In this document: positions 43,794-52,743 of the stretch, in pieces
Position numbering within the stretch: position 1 is the first letter of the stretch
Layout: every line of letters starts with the position of its first letter
Source: Bacillus sp. BGMRC 2118
GTDB lineage: Bacteria; Bacillota; Bacilli; Bacillales; SA4
DNA: 64,000 nt
NCBI GenBank assembly: GCA_008364785.1
Contig: VTTJ01000007.1
Span: 1-64,000 of the forward strand
Direction of reading: 5' to 3'
The notes under the pieces: model-generated
Told to the model about the DNA's origin: nothing
The model's database searches: none
The model's input: only the letters and a program-made list of their open reading frames with translations
Translations under genes and position numbers: made by a program

Positions 43794-45491
43794 ATGAAAG
43801 AAAGAGGCAGTCTATCAAAAAGGAAATGGTTACCCTTAGTAGCTCTAACATTGGTACTAAGTTTATTTCTAGCTGCTTGTAGTGGTGGAAATGAAACTAC
43901 CAAACCTGAGAAATCAGGATCAGGTGATGATGGGAAAACAGAAGTAAAGGAAGAACAAGTTCTAAACATCATTGACACAGCAGAAATTCCAACAATGGAT
44001 TCAATCCAAGGTACAGATGCTGTAGCATTCCAAGTTATGTCTGAAGTATTCGAAGGACTATACAGACTTGGTGAAAACATGACTCCAGTTCCTGGTATTG
44101 CTGAAAGCCACACTGTAAGTGAAGATGGATTAGTTTACACATTCAAACTTCGTGATGCAGTATGGTCAAACGATGCTCCTGTAACAGCTAAGGATTTCGT
44201 TTACTCTTGGCAAAAAGCAGTTGATCCTGCTAGTGCTTCTCAATATGCATTCATTATGGGTGACATCAAGAACGCTAACAAAATCAACGCTGGTGAAATC
44301 ACTGACTTAAATGAATTAGGTGTTAAAGCTGAAGACGATAAGACTTTAGTCGTAACTCTTGAAAGACCAACACCATACTTCTTATCATTAACAACATTTG
44401 CTACATTCTTACCGCAAAACGAAGAGTTCCGTACAGCTCAAGGCGAAAACTACGGACTTGAAGTTGAAAACTTAATCTACAACGGACCATTCACATTATC
44501 TGAGTGGAAGCATGAAGAAGGTTGGGTTTACTCTAAGAACGAAAAGTACTGGGATAAAGAAAACGTAAAACTTGATACAATCAATGTTAAAGTTGTTAAA
44601 GACCCAGCTACTGCTGTAAGTTTATATGAAACTGGTCAAATCGACCGTGTAGGATTATCTGCTGAATACGTTGATAAGTATTCTTCTGATCCAAACTATA
44701 AAACATATGGTGAGCCGACACTTTTTTACCTAAAGCTTAACCAAAAGAGTGAATCACTTGCTAACTTAGATGTTCGTATGGCATTAAACCTTGCAATCGA
44801 TAAAGAAGGATTAGCTGATGTAATCCTAAACAACGGTTCAAGTGCTGCGTACTTTGCAGTACCAGCTGAATTTGTTACACACCCGGAAACTGGTGAAGAC
44901 TTCCGTGCTAAGCATGGTGACTTCAACAAGACTGACAAAGAAAAAGCTGCTGAACACTGGAAGAAGGGTCTAGAGGCTCTTGGGAAAGAGAAGGTTTCTA
45001 TCGGATATCTAACTGGAGATACTGAAGTAGCGAAGAAGATTGATGAGTACATTAAAAATCAATTAGAATCTACTCTTCCTGGTTTAACAATTGAACTTCA
45101 ACAAGTGCCATTCAAGCAACGTTTAGAGCTTGATGAAGCAATGGATTATGAAATTCAAAACGCAGGATGGGGTCCTGACTATCAAGATGCTATGACATTC
45201 TCTGACTTATGGTTGACTGATGGTGGTCACAACAAGATGGCTTACTCAAACCCTGAGTATGATAAGTTAATCAACGATGCTAAGACAACTTTAGCTGCAG
45301 ACCCAGTTAAACGTTTCGAAGCTCTACAAGAAGCAGAGCGCATCCTTCTTGAAGAAGATGCTGCGCTAGTTCCACTTTACCAACGTGGTACTGCTCAATT
45401 ATGGCAGCCATATGTGAAGAACGTATTTGTAAACTCATTTGGACCTGACTACAGCTACAAGTGGGCTTATATCGAAGGTAAAGCAAAATAA
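43794..45491 (+). CDS. OppA-like peptide ABC transporter substrate-binding lipoprotein
   Basis: A 565-residue lipoprotein: signal peptide with lipobox L-A-A-C29, then a family 5 solute-binding domain (TMDSIQGTDAVAFQVMSEVFEGLYRL, VYTFKLRDAVWSNDAPVTAKDFVYSW, and the C-terminal LILEEDAALVPLYQRG-like stretch). It binds oligopeptides and delivers them to permeases. No permease or ATPase gene adjoins it; Opp-type permease pairs lie at 49.6-51.4 kb and 62.8-64 kb. AAAAGGGGGAAGG precedes the ATG. Codon use is biased to highly expressed codons. Confidence 0.92.
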   Translation: MKERGSLSKRKWLPLVALTLVLSLFLAACSGGNETTKPEKSGSGDDGKTEVKEEQVLNIIDTAEIPTMDSIQGTDAVAFQVMSEVFEGLYRLGENMTPVPGIAESHTVSEDGLVYTFKLRDAVWSNDAPVTAKDFVYSWQKAVDPASASQYAFIMGDIKNANKINAGEITDLNELGVKAEDDKTLVVTLERPTPYFLSLTTFATFLPQNEEFRTAQGENYGLEVENLIYNGPFTLSEWKHEEGWVYSKNEKYWDKENVKLDTINVKVVKDPATAVSLYETGQIDRVGLSAEYVDKYSSDPNYKTYGEPTLFYLKLNQKSESLANLDVRMALNLAIDKEGLADVILNNGSSAAYFAVPAEFVTHPETGEDFRAKHGDFNKTDKEKAAEHWKKGLEALGKEKVSIGYLTGDTEVAKKIDEYIKNQLESTLPGLTIELQQVPFKQRLELDEAMDYEIQNAGWGPDYQDAMTFSDLWLTDGGHNKMAYSNPEYDKLINDAKTTLAADPVKRFEALQEAERILLEEDAALVPLYQRGTAQLWQPYVKNVFVNSFGPDYSYKWAYIEGKAK

Positions 45492-45507
45492 TAGCTTGAG
45501 AATACGT

Positions 45508-45543
45508 AAAAAGGGGGAGTAGATATCTACTCCCCTTTTTTTG
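45508..45543 (+). terminator. oppA-like terminator
   Basis: A palindrome AAAAGGGGGAGTAGAT / ATCTACTCCCCTTTT followed by TTTTG. Confidence 0.92.
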
Positions 45544-45658
45544 TTGAAAACTTCAAGGACTGTAGAGAATAGTCTTTTTTTTATATTATTAATATTTTGA
45601 AATATTTCAGCGTTTAATGGTAAAATAATGGATAATATATAAAAATTTGGAGGGAGCT

Positions 45659-46591
45659 ATGACACTAGCAGGGATTGCTCGAAATACACTTGGAATTATT
45701 ATGTTTCCATTCACAATATGGAATGTTACTCAAAACAAAAGAAATAAGGTTTTACCTCCTGGAAAAATCGTTCGAACAAATCAATCGGATATTCATGTGC
45801 TCGTAACCGGTGAGGGTCCTGTTACAGTTATTTTAGAAGCCGGGTATAGTTCAACATCAATAGACTGGTGCTATGTACAACCGGAACTATCAACGTTTGC
45901 TAGAGTACTATCTTATGACAGAGGTAATTATGGATGGAGTAAGACAAAAAGAAAGACTATGAGCACTCTAGATCATGTAGAAGAATTAAGAGAAGTATTA
46001 CATAAGCTAGATATAAAACCACCTTACGTATTAGTTGGTCATTCCTATGGTGGTCTTTCGATGAGGTTATTTGCCAGTATGTATCCTGATGAAGTGTCCG
46101 GTCTAGTATTGGAGGATGCTGCACATGAAAATTACTATGTCATGTCAAATGAAAATAAGAAACGAATCCAAACATTCAAAAGACTGGTTACAATGGGGTA
46201 TGTGACTTCATTGATGGGGCTACCCAGATTATTGAAACAAAAGGTAGGACGAAAATTTTTAAGTGCTAAATATAATGATTCACTTAACTATACTGGATAT
46301 ACATTAGGTGCGTATCAAGCAGCATACCGTGAATATAGAGATAGTTCGCTTTCTGCGAAACAACTCTTTGAGTCTAGGTCATTAAACAAGAACTTACCAG
46401 TAGTTGTGATCAGTGCAAAAAATGATTCCTTACAATGGAATGAACATCAACAGCTGCTCGCCAAACTTACGAATCAAACGACACATATTCAAGCTCAGAC
46501 AGGTCATTCTGTTCACTTAGAGGACCCGGAACTCGTCATTAACTCAATATTGAAACTAGTAAACAATCACTCTAAAATAAAAACTTTATAG
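45659..46591 (+). CDS. Alpha/beta hydrolase
   Basis: A 310-residue alpha/beta hydrolase with a hydrophobic N-terminal segment (about 9-24), LEAGYSSTSIDW (oxyanion region), SYDRGNYGWS, the nucleophile elbow GHSYGGL and catalytic histidine in QTGHSVHLED. The substrate is unknown. I chose the ATG at 45659, 5 nt after GGAGGG; a TTG at 45647 overlaps that site. It is followed closely by signal peptidase I. Confidence 0.85.
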   Translation: MTLAGIARNTLGIIMFPFTIWNVTQNKRNKVLPPGKIVRTNQSDIHVLVTGEGPVTVILEAGYSSTSIDWCYVQPELSTFARVLSYDRGNYGWSKTKRKTMSTLDHVEELREVLHKLDIKPPYVLVGHSYGGLSMRLFASMYPDEVSGLVLEDAAHENYYVMSNENKKRIQTFKRLVTMGYVTSLMGLPRLLKQKVGRKFLSAKYNDSLNYTGYTLGAYQAAYREYRDSSLSAKQLFESRSLNKNLPVVVISAKNDSLQWNEHQQLLAKLTNQTTHIQAQTGHSVHLEDPELVINSILKLVNNHSKIKTL

Positions 46592-46601
46592 GAGGATTTA
46601 T

Positions 46602-47159
46602 ATGCAACAAGCCATACATGAAATATGGGGATGGGTGAAGAGTCTATCAATTGCAGTTATTGTTGTGGTTATTCTTCATAGTTTCATTTTTTCTCCGACA
46701 TTAGTCTCTGGAGAATCTATGATGCCGACATTACATGATCGAGATCGAATGATTATTAGTAAAATAGGTGAATTAGAACGTTTTGATATTGTAGTTTTTC
46801 ATGCAACAGAAGAAAAGGATTATATAAAGAGAATCGTCGGCTTACCCGGTGACAGGATTGAGTATAGAAATGATGTCTTATACATTAACGGAAAGGCTTA
46901 CGATGAGCCATACCTACAGCCATATAAAGAACAATTAAATGAAACTACGGTTGAAGGGCCTTTAACAGAGGATTTCACACTAATAGAAAAAATAGGTCAA
47001 GATACTGTCCCAGATGGTATGGTTTTTGTCATGGGAGATAATAGACGTAACAGTATCGATAGCAGACATCCAAGTCTGGGTGTAGTATCAATGGAAGAAA
47101 TTATTGGGAAAACGAATATCATCTACTGGCCAATTAAGGATATGCAAGTAATAGAGTAA
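46602..47159 (+). CDS. lepB: Signal peptidase I
   Basis: A 185-residue membrane-anchored type I signal peptidase of the Gram-positive, single-spanning type. The catalytic dyad is S39 (SGESMMPTL) and K76 (DYIKRIVGLPGD), and GDNRRNSIDSR is the third signature. It cleaves secreted preproteins at the outer face of the membrane. AGGAGGATTTAT precedes the ATG, 10 nt after the hydrolase stop. Confidence 0.95.
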   Translation: MQQAIHEIWGWVKSLSIAVIVVVILHSFIFSPTLVSGESMMPTLHDRDRMIISKIGELERFDIVVFHATEEKDYIKRIVGLPGDRIEYRNDVLYINGKAYDEPYLQPYKEQLNETTVEGPLTEDFTLIEKIGQDTVPDGMVFVMGDNRRNSIDSRHPSLGVVSMEEIIGKTNIIYWPIKDMQVIE

Positions 47160-47208
47160 AGATTTCCCGAACGTTAAAGTAATATACTTAAGAATAGGAG
47201 AGTTAATC

Positions 47209-47616
47209 ATGCAACCACCAAAACATATTGTGTCAGCTGCAGCCATTGTTCTAAATGAAAAGAATGAACTGTTACTAATCAAAGGACCACGTCGTGGTTG
47301 GGAAATGCCTGGTGGACAGGTTGAAGAAGGGGAATCTCTTAGAGATGCTGCAGTCAGAGAAACAAAAGAAGAATCAGGTATTGATATTGAAGTGATAAAG
47401 TTTTGTGGCATATTTCAGAATGTAGATAGAAGTATATGTAATACATTATTTTTAGCAAAAGCAACAGGGGGAGAGTTAACAACAACTCCCGAAAGCCTGG
47501 AAGTAGGCTTTTTCCCAATCCAAGTAGCATTGGAAAAAGTAACTCACTCCAATTTCAGACAAAGAATTGAACATTGCCTGAAAGAAGATGCTCATCCTTT
47601 TTTAGTTGAATTTTAA
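47209..47616 (+). CDS. Nudix hydrolase
   Basis: A 135-residue Nudix domain with the box G-x5-E-x7-REx2EExGI visible as GGQVEEGESLRDAAVRETKE followed by ESGI. The substrate cannot be told from the sequence. The RNA-cap or oxidised nucleotide roles are only possible. It follows lepB by about 50 nt and is 12 nt from the next gene. Confidence 0.9.
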   Translation: MQPPKHIVSAAAIVLNEKNELLLIKGPRRGWEMPGGQVEEGESLRDAAVRETKEESGIDIEVIKFCGIFQNVDRSICNTLFLAKATGGELTTTPESLEVGFFPIQVALEKVTHSNFRQRIEHCLKEDAHPFLVEF

Positions 47617-47628
47617 GGAATGGAAGAG

Positions 47629-48189
47629 ATGGAAAAAACGATATTACATGACATAGAAGCTCTAGAAACAGAGCGACTCATATTAAGGAAACTGAGAGAA
47701 GACGATATCCTTGAAATATTTGAATATGGGTCAAATGATGAAGTTACCAAATATGTAAGCTGGAATACCTACCAAACGATTGAGGATGCAAAGGTTTTTT
47801 TAGACCATATATTAACACAATATGAACAAGGTGCAGGAGCATTTTGGGGGATTGAGGATAAGAAAAGTAACAAATTAATTGGGACAATTGACTTTGTTTC
47901 CTGGAACCAAAAACATAAAAAAGCTGAAATCGGTTATATTCTATCCCAGGATTACTGGGGTAAGGGCATAATGACAGAAGCAGTTCAGGCGGTCATAAAG
48001 TTTGGTTTTAAAAGAATGAATCTAGTACGAATTGAAGCAAGGTGCTTAGTAGAAAACATAGGCTCAGAGAAAGTCATGCAAAAAGCGGGAATGCACTATG
48101 AAGGTTTGTTACGAAAATCAATGTTCTTAAAGGAAATACACCGCGATATTAAACTTTATGCGATCTTAAAAGAAGATTTCATGTCTTGA
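47629..48189 (+). CDS. GNAT-family N-acetyltransferase (RimJ/RimL-like)
   Basis: A 186-residue GNAT protein of the ribosomal-protein acetyltransferase type: LETERLILRKLREDD, GTIDFVSWNQKHKKAEIGYIL, DYWGKGIMTEAVQAVIKFGF (acetyl-CoA binding), and NIGSEKVMQKAGMHYEGLLRK. The acceptor is not known. I prefer the ATG at 47629 behind AAGGAATGGAAGAG; an in-frame ATG at 47620 is too close. It probably shares the transcript with the Nudix gene. Confidence 0.88.
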   Translation: MEKTILHDIEALETERLILRKLREDDILEIFEYGSNDEVTKYVSWNTYQTIEDAKVFLDHILTQYEQGAGAFWGIEDKKSNKLIGTIDFVSWNQKHKKAEIGYILSQDYWGKGIMTEAVQAVIKFGFKRMNLVRIEARCLVENIGSEKVMQKAGMHYEGLLRKSMFLKEIHRDIKLYAILKEDFMS

Positions 48190-48231
48190 ATTAGTGTGTA
48201 ACAACCAAATTTTAAAAAGGTAATAACCCCA

Positions 48232-48300
48232 AAAAATAGCACAAAGCTATGACTTCCCTATTTTATACTAAGTAAGGGAATTCAATATAACATTGTGCTA
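48232..48300 (-). terminator. Terminator of the CBO0543-family gene
   Basis: On the minus strand TAGCACAA (48300-48293) and TTGTGCTA (48244-48237) pair, with an inner TTCCCT / AGGGAA stem, followed by TTTTTTGGGG. Confidence 0.7.
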
Positions 48301-48301
48301 C

Positions 48302-48808
48302 TTATTTAATGGGTACGTTAAAGTATATGACCAATAATACTGAAATCAGTATGGATAAACCATATGTTAATAATGGCCTAGAATGATGTAATCGTATCAT
48401 ACTGTACATGACACTATAAAAGAATACTTCCATCCAATACTCGTATCCGTTGAGCAAAATTAATCTGTCAAATTTGTATACGGGGTACTCAACAATCATG
48501 GAACCTATCACCCAAAGCATAATATATCGTAATTGCTTTGAAAATGATGTATTAAACGGATAATGAGTTAAGTAAACAAGAGTGATAGCAGGTAAACAGA
48601 TAAAGGTATACAGTAAATCAGTTAATATATGAGATTGCGGAAGAATATCTGGCTCATACTTCCAAAGGTAATGGTCATGGCAAATTACGTTATATAGTAA
48701 ATTACAAATTATTACATACATGATGGTGGTAGAATACTTTCTCCACTCTCTCCAGTTTCCTTTGAAGTAAGCCCAAAAAAGTAGCAATACTGAAAGAATA
48801 ATATGCAT
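48302..48808 (-). CDS. CBO0543-family membrane protein
   Basis: A 168-residue protein with about five hydrophobic segments. The conserved elements are FWAYFKGNWREWRKY near the N-terminus, NLLYN, YLWKYEP, and LILLNGYEYWMEVFFYSVMY. These match the CBO0543 family, which has no known function. It is divergent from the kinase gene that follows. The ribosome binding site is not strong. Confidence 0.75.
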   Translation of the reverse strand: MHIILSVLLLFWAYFKGNWREWRKYSTTIMYVIICNLLYNVICHDHYLWKYEPDILPQSHILTDLLYTFICLPAITLVYLTHYPFNTSFSKQLRYIMLWVIGSMIVEYPVYKFDRLILLNGYEYWMEVFFYSVMYSMIRLHHSRPLLTYGLSILISVLLVIYFNVPIK

Positions 48809-48906
48809 AAGTTTTTACTCCAATCAAAAGTCTTACCTTAATATTTCCAAATTTTTGGAAGTTATGTGGTGGATTTTGAGAAAGTATCATAATGAGGTGA
48901 ATTGGA

Positions 48907-49500
48907 ATGGATATCAACGTGTTAGTAAATAAAATGAATGAATTTGAACGTGAAAGACGATATATACTGGGAATTGATGGATTAAGTCGTGCAGGCAAAA
49001 CATCGATCGTAACGGAAATAGGTCAATATCTTAAGGAACGTAACCAATCGTTTCATATTTTTCACATGGATGAGCTTATTGTGCAACGAATAGATCGTTA
49101 TAATACAGGACATGAAGAGTGGTTTGAATACTTTCAACTACAATGGAATACACAATGGTTGAAAGATAACTTATTTCGCAAATTGAAGGAGTCAAGGGAC
49201 GTCTTGTTACCATTTTATTGTAATGAAAGTGATACACATTCAAACAGGAAAGTGATTTTACCTAAAACAGGTCTGATTATCGTTGAAGGGGTATTTTTAC
49301 AGAGAGATGAGTGGAAAGAGTTTTTTGATTTCGTGGTGTATATGGATTGTACGAGAGAAATTCGATTCAAAAGAGAAAGCCTAAGTACTCAACAAAATAT
49401 AAAGAAGTTTGAGGAACGCTACTGGAAGGCTGAAGACTACTATCTCCAAAAAATACAGCCACTCGCGCACGCAGACCTTGTCCTAGTTTCAGGGGAGTAG
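48907..49500 (+). CDS. P-loop kinase, uridine kinase-like
   Basis: A 197-residue P-loop kinase. The Walker A is a variant (GIDGLSRAGKTS, around residues 22-33), followed by HMDELIVQR, LIIVEGVFLQRDEWKEFFDFVVYMDC and R-x-KRES, a lid-like pattern. It resembles uridine kinase/phosphoribulokinase-like proteins, but no substrate is evident. GAGGTGAATTGG precedes the ATG. It ends at a terminator, with no operon partner. Confidence 0.8.
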   Translation: MDINVLVNKMNEFERERRYILGIDGLSRAGKTSIVTEIGQYLKERNQSFHIFHMDELIVQRIDRYNTGHEEWFEYFQLQWNTQWLKDNLFRKLKESRDVLLPFYCNESDTHSNRKVILPKTGLIIVEGVFLQRDEWKEFFDFVVYMDCTREIRFKRESLSTQQNIKKFEERYWKAEDYYLQKIQPLAHADLVLVSGE

Positions 49501-49547
49501 TTACAGGAAAACTCTAATCGGTTGTTCTGTAACTACTATTTTATTGT
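49496..49547 (+). terminator. Kinase gene terminator
   Basis: AGTAGTTACAG-(20 nt)-CTGTAACTACT followed by ATTTTATTG. Confidence 0.75.
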
Positions 49548-49580
49548 CGAGTTTAAGAAAAAATTGATGTCTTTCTTACG

Positions 49581-50486
49581 TTAATAATGATACTTCTTTA
49601 CAAATTGCTTGGATAAACCATTTGCGAGAAGGTTAAATGTGATGATTGAAAATGTTATAGCCAAAGTGGCGAAGAAAGGAATCCATATGGGTCCTCGTAT
49701 ATCGCTTAAGATATTTCCTAAATGATTAGGCCACATAAGTGAAGTGTTAGCAAAGCTCCACTGACCTTTATCATCTTGAACGTGAATGTGCGAGATAAAA
49801 AACTGGAAGAAACCAAGTTGAGCTAAAATAACAAAGTTTCGGGCAATATCAAGGGAGAATGTAACCAGGATATGCGGAAACAATTGAGGGAATACATATC
49901 TTCTCACTATTTGTATTGGATTTGTCCCGAGAGAAATCGCAGCTTTTATATATTCCATTTGATATACCTTATTTATTTCATCTGAGAGAGTGCTTGTTAC
50001 TTTATTTAATTCTACCAATGTTATGATTATTACTACTAAAATTGGTCTAAAATCAGAAAATAGGATTGGTGGTAAAGTCATGAAAATAATAATTGTTACG
50101 ATGGATGGCACATATATGAAGATTTGATTCATCAGTTTTAGTAATGAATCCGACTTTGCAATCTTGTTTACAGCCAGAAAGGAAAGAGGTATACCTAGTA
50201 AAAAGCGAAGTCCACTTATAAAGAAAACATATAACAACGTCTCCTTTGCTCCTAAAACGAGTAGACTATACAAATCTTTTCCTTCATGATCAGTACCAAA
50301 TATATTTTCAGACGAAGGAGGAAAAGGAGGCATAATAGGCTTTTTATCTTCTCCTAGCGTATACAAAATACGTTCAAGTTTTGTATCAACATTTGGTAAT
50401 GACGTCGGAAAGACAACTATGTAGAGTAAAATGATTAAAAATAAGATGCCTGTAAGTAATTGTATATTATTAACATACTTAATCAC
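49581..50486 (-). CDS. Opp/Dpp-type ABC permease, OppC-like
   Basis: A 301-residue permease of the peptide/nickel (BPD_transp_1) family with an N-terminal helix (about 10-28), the typical loop with FGTDHEGKDLYSLLVLGA and about five further helices, and the EAA-type loop (YIKAAISLGTNPIQIVRRYVFPQL). It overlaps the upstream OppB-like gene by 8 nt. No ATPase or binding-protein gene is adjacent, so the pair needs partners encoded elsewhere. Confidence 0.87.
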   Translation of the reverse strand: MIKYVNNIQLLTGILFLIILLYIVVFPTSLPNVDTKLERILYTLGEDKKPIMPPFPPSSENIFGTDHEGKDLYSLLVLGAKETLLYVFFISGLRFLLGIPLSFLAVNKIAKSDSLLKLMNQIFIYVPSIVTIIIFMTLPPILFSDFRPILVVIIITLVELNKVTSTLSDEINKVYQMEYIKAAISLGTNPIQIVRRYVFPQLFPHILVTFSLDIARNFVILAQLGFFQFFISHIHVQDDKGQWSFANTSLMWPNHLGNILSDIRGPIWIPFFATLAITFSIITFNLLANGLSKQFVKKYHY

Positions 50487-51399
50487 GAGATGTATCCCCT
50501 CCTTCAGCTGCTCCTACCATGAACTGCCATATAACATCTACCAACAACTTAACGATAAAAATAATTGAAATAAAGGGAATAACAAATGTAATGGCTTTTA
50601 AGTCATCATAACCTTTTATTGCCTGGATTAACTGGTAACCTAAACCGTCATATGCAGATAATAATTCAATAATAGGTAGACTGGAAACTAAATAAATAAA
50701 TGATATAAATACATGGCTTAAAATCGAACGTAAGCTGTTTCGTAACATATGTAATCGGATGATGCGAGAATTTATGGTTCCTTTTGCACGAGCAGTAGTA
50801 ATATAATCTTTTTGCATTTCTTTCATCAGTATCGTCATCATTACCTTTGATAAATAGTACATAGGATATAGAGATAGGATAATAGATGGAAGAATGAAGT
50901 GAAACCATCGATCATTTCCAAACAGGTCAAGGTTCATATTATACATATTTCCTAGCGTGATAAACACGTATTGAACTAAGATAAATATAAAAAAATCTGG
51001 CAAGGTAAATAATAACCCAAAGGGATTTGATAGATTCTGTTTGTTTGTTGAAATTCTTCTTCTCATTTCAATGATGCAATACATAAAGCTGATGGTGAGG
51101 GATAGAAAAAATGCAGGAATGATTAAATGTAAACTTCTAGACGTGTAACGTTGTAATAGCTCAAGGTAGGTAATGCCTTCTGGGGCTTTCCCAAACCCTT
51201 TATTTTCAATTACATATGTGTAAAATTGGATTAGCTTTTTTTTGTATGCCTCTATACTGAAGTCATATTTCACTTCATGATGAAACTGTGATTGAGATAT
51301 ATATTGTGGCTCCCGTGGTAATAGTATGAACGCTACTATAAAAATGCATAGTAACAAGTAGGATATAGAAAGACGAAGAAGAAGCTTTGAAGTTGTCAT
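50479..51399 (-). CDS. Opp/Dpp-type ABC permease, OppB-like
   Basis: A 306-residue permease with six hydrophobic segments and the EAA loop (DYITTARAKGTINSRIIRLHMLRNSL). I chose the ATG at 51399, which follows GGAGGGCGTA; the frame extends upstream to 51519 without a site. It forms a translationally coupled pair with the OppC-like gene. It is a divergent member of the family, as shown by the loss of usual motifs in the periplasmic loop. Confidence 0.85.
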   Translation of the reverse strand: MTTSKLLLRLSISYLLLCIFIVAFILLPREPQYISQSQFHHEVKYDFSIEAYKKKLIQFYTYVIENKGFGKAPEGITYLELLQRYTSRSLHLIIPAFFLSLTISFMYCIIEMRRRISTNKQNLSNPFGLLFTLPDFFIFILVQYVFITLGNMYNMNLDLFGNDRWFHFILPSIILSLYPMYYLSKVMMTILMKEMQKDYITTARAKGTINSRIIRLHMLRNSLRSILSHVFISFIYLVSSLPIIELLSAYDGLGYQLIQAIKGYDDLKAITFVIPFISIIFIVKLLVDVIWQFMVGAAEGGDTSRD

Positions 51400-51613
51400 T
51401 ACGCCCTCCGAATTCAGAATAGTACGACTATTATACCATGTATATATAAAATTGGTAAAAAATACATGTGTCAAATTCGAACATGATGAACGTGAACATG
51501 ACAGATTCGGACATTTCATGTTGAATTTAATCGAGAAAAAAAGATGAGTTATTTTTAAAAATAGTAGAGATATTCTGTATAATGAAAAAGAAGAGAAAAA
51601 AAGGAGCTTTCAT

Positions 51614-52369
51614 ATGAACTACTATATCGTTACAGGAGCATCGAGGGGACTTGGACAATCTGTTGTAAACCTTTTGTTAAAAAAGGAGAATACTGTTTTC
51701 GGTGTATCGCGTTCTGTTAATCAAGAGTTAATACAAAAAGCAAAAGATTTAGAAGTGACGTTACATTGGCATACTGTGAACGTTGGGGAAATAAAAGAGT
51801 CCGAGGATGTACTTCATACCATATTTGAGAACATCAATTATGATCATTGTAATTCGATCACACTCATTAATAATGCTGGAATAATTGAACCAATTTCGAC
51901 TGTTGGTACAATGAAGTCCAATCAAATTTCATTGAACGTGCAAACAAATTTAGTAGCACCTATGGTGTGGACAAACTTATTTATAGAGAAGACAGCGTCT
52001 CAAAATGTAAAAAAAACAATTGTTAATGTTTCTAGCGGAGCTGCAAACAAGCCATATTCAGGCTGGAGTGCTTATTGTTCTACAAAAGCAGGAGTCGATA
52101 TGTTTACGAAAACAGTGGGACTTGAACAGAAGAAAGAGGAAAATCCTACGACGGTGATTTCTTTTTCACCGGGTATTATGGATACGAATATGCAAACCAC
52201 AATCCGTTCCAAATCGAAGGAACAGTTTGAGACGATTGATATTTTTAAAAATTATAAAGAAGAAGGTATGCTTCGAACAACAGAGTATGTCGGTTCAGTT
52301 TTACTAAATCTGTTGAACTCACCAAACATTGAAAATGGAAGGGTGTACGATATTAAACAATTGATTTAA
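51614..52369 (+). CDS. yueD: (S)-benzoin-forming benzil reductase YueD
   Basis: A 251-residue SDR protein: TGASRGLGQSVVNLLLKK, INNAGIIEPI, catalytic VSSGAANKPYSGWSAYCSTKAG (Ser, Tyr, Lys) and FSPGIMDTNMQ. It matches the YueD/benzil reductase type, which reduces one carbonyl of benzil-like diketones with NADPH. The physiological substrate is unknown. AAAAAAGGAGCTTTCAT precedes the ATG. Confidence 0.86.
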   Translation: MNYYIVTGASRGLGQSVVNLLLKKENTVFGVSRSVNQELIQKAKDLEVTLHWHTVNVGEIKESEDVLHTIFENINYDHCNSITLINNAGIIEPISTVGTMKSNQISLNVQTNLVAPMVWTNLFIEKTASQNVKKTIVNVSSGAANKPYSGWSAYCSTKAGVDMFTKTVGLEQKKEENPTTVISFSPGIMDTNMQTTIRSKSKEQFETIDIFKNYKEEGMLRTTEYVGSVLLNLLNSPNIENGRVYDIKQLI

Positions 52370-52381
52370 AGGGGGATGAAC

Positions 52382-52696
52382 ATGAAAGTTCTTAAAGGAA
52401 AAATCATAAGTGGAATAGGAGAATTTGCACAATGGATGGAAAGTCTTGAAAGTTATTATTCCTATAAAACAGGGATCAAGCTTTTTCCAAAAACAATACA
52501 AGTTTATCTAGAGGAACCACTGACATGTCATGAGCCGATCTCTTGTTATATCAATGGGGCGGAAGGCGTTATTATGACCATTAATGACGTAGGAGTTGCT
52601 CATATTAGTCCTTCCTGTGATAGTGTGGAATTGACAAAAAATAATGGAGAAGAAGTAGAGATTGTCATACCGGTTTTAGAAAACGTCGTGATATAG
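52382..52696 (+). CDS. Hypothetical protein (104 aa)
   Basis: A 104-residue soluble protein. The middle part has GEFAQWMESLESYYSYKTGIKLFPKTIQVYL, followed by a beta-rich half (ISCYINGAEGVIMTINDVGVAHISP). No family was recognised. I chose the ATG at 52382 behind GGGGGATGAAC; an ATG at 52376 is too near. It lies 12 nt after yueD and is probably in the same operon, ending in a terminator. Confidence 0.72.
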   Translation: MKVLKGKIISGIGEFAQWMESLESYYSYKTGIKLFPKTIQVYLEEPLTCHEPISCYINGAEGVIMTINDVGVAHISPSCDSVELTKNNGEEVEIVIPVLENVVI

Positions 52697-52697
52697 A

Positions 52698-52731
52698 TAA
52701 GAAGCGGAGGGCTCCGCTTCTATTTTTTTAT
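52698..52731 (+). terminator. yueD operon terminator
   Basis: AGAAGCGGA-GGGC-TCCGCTTCT followed by ATTTTTTTA. Confidence 0.9.
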
Positions 52732-52743
52732 AGGAGAATCAAA

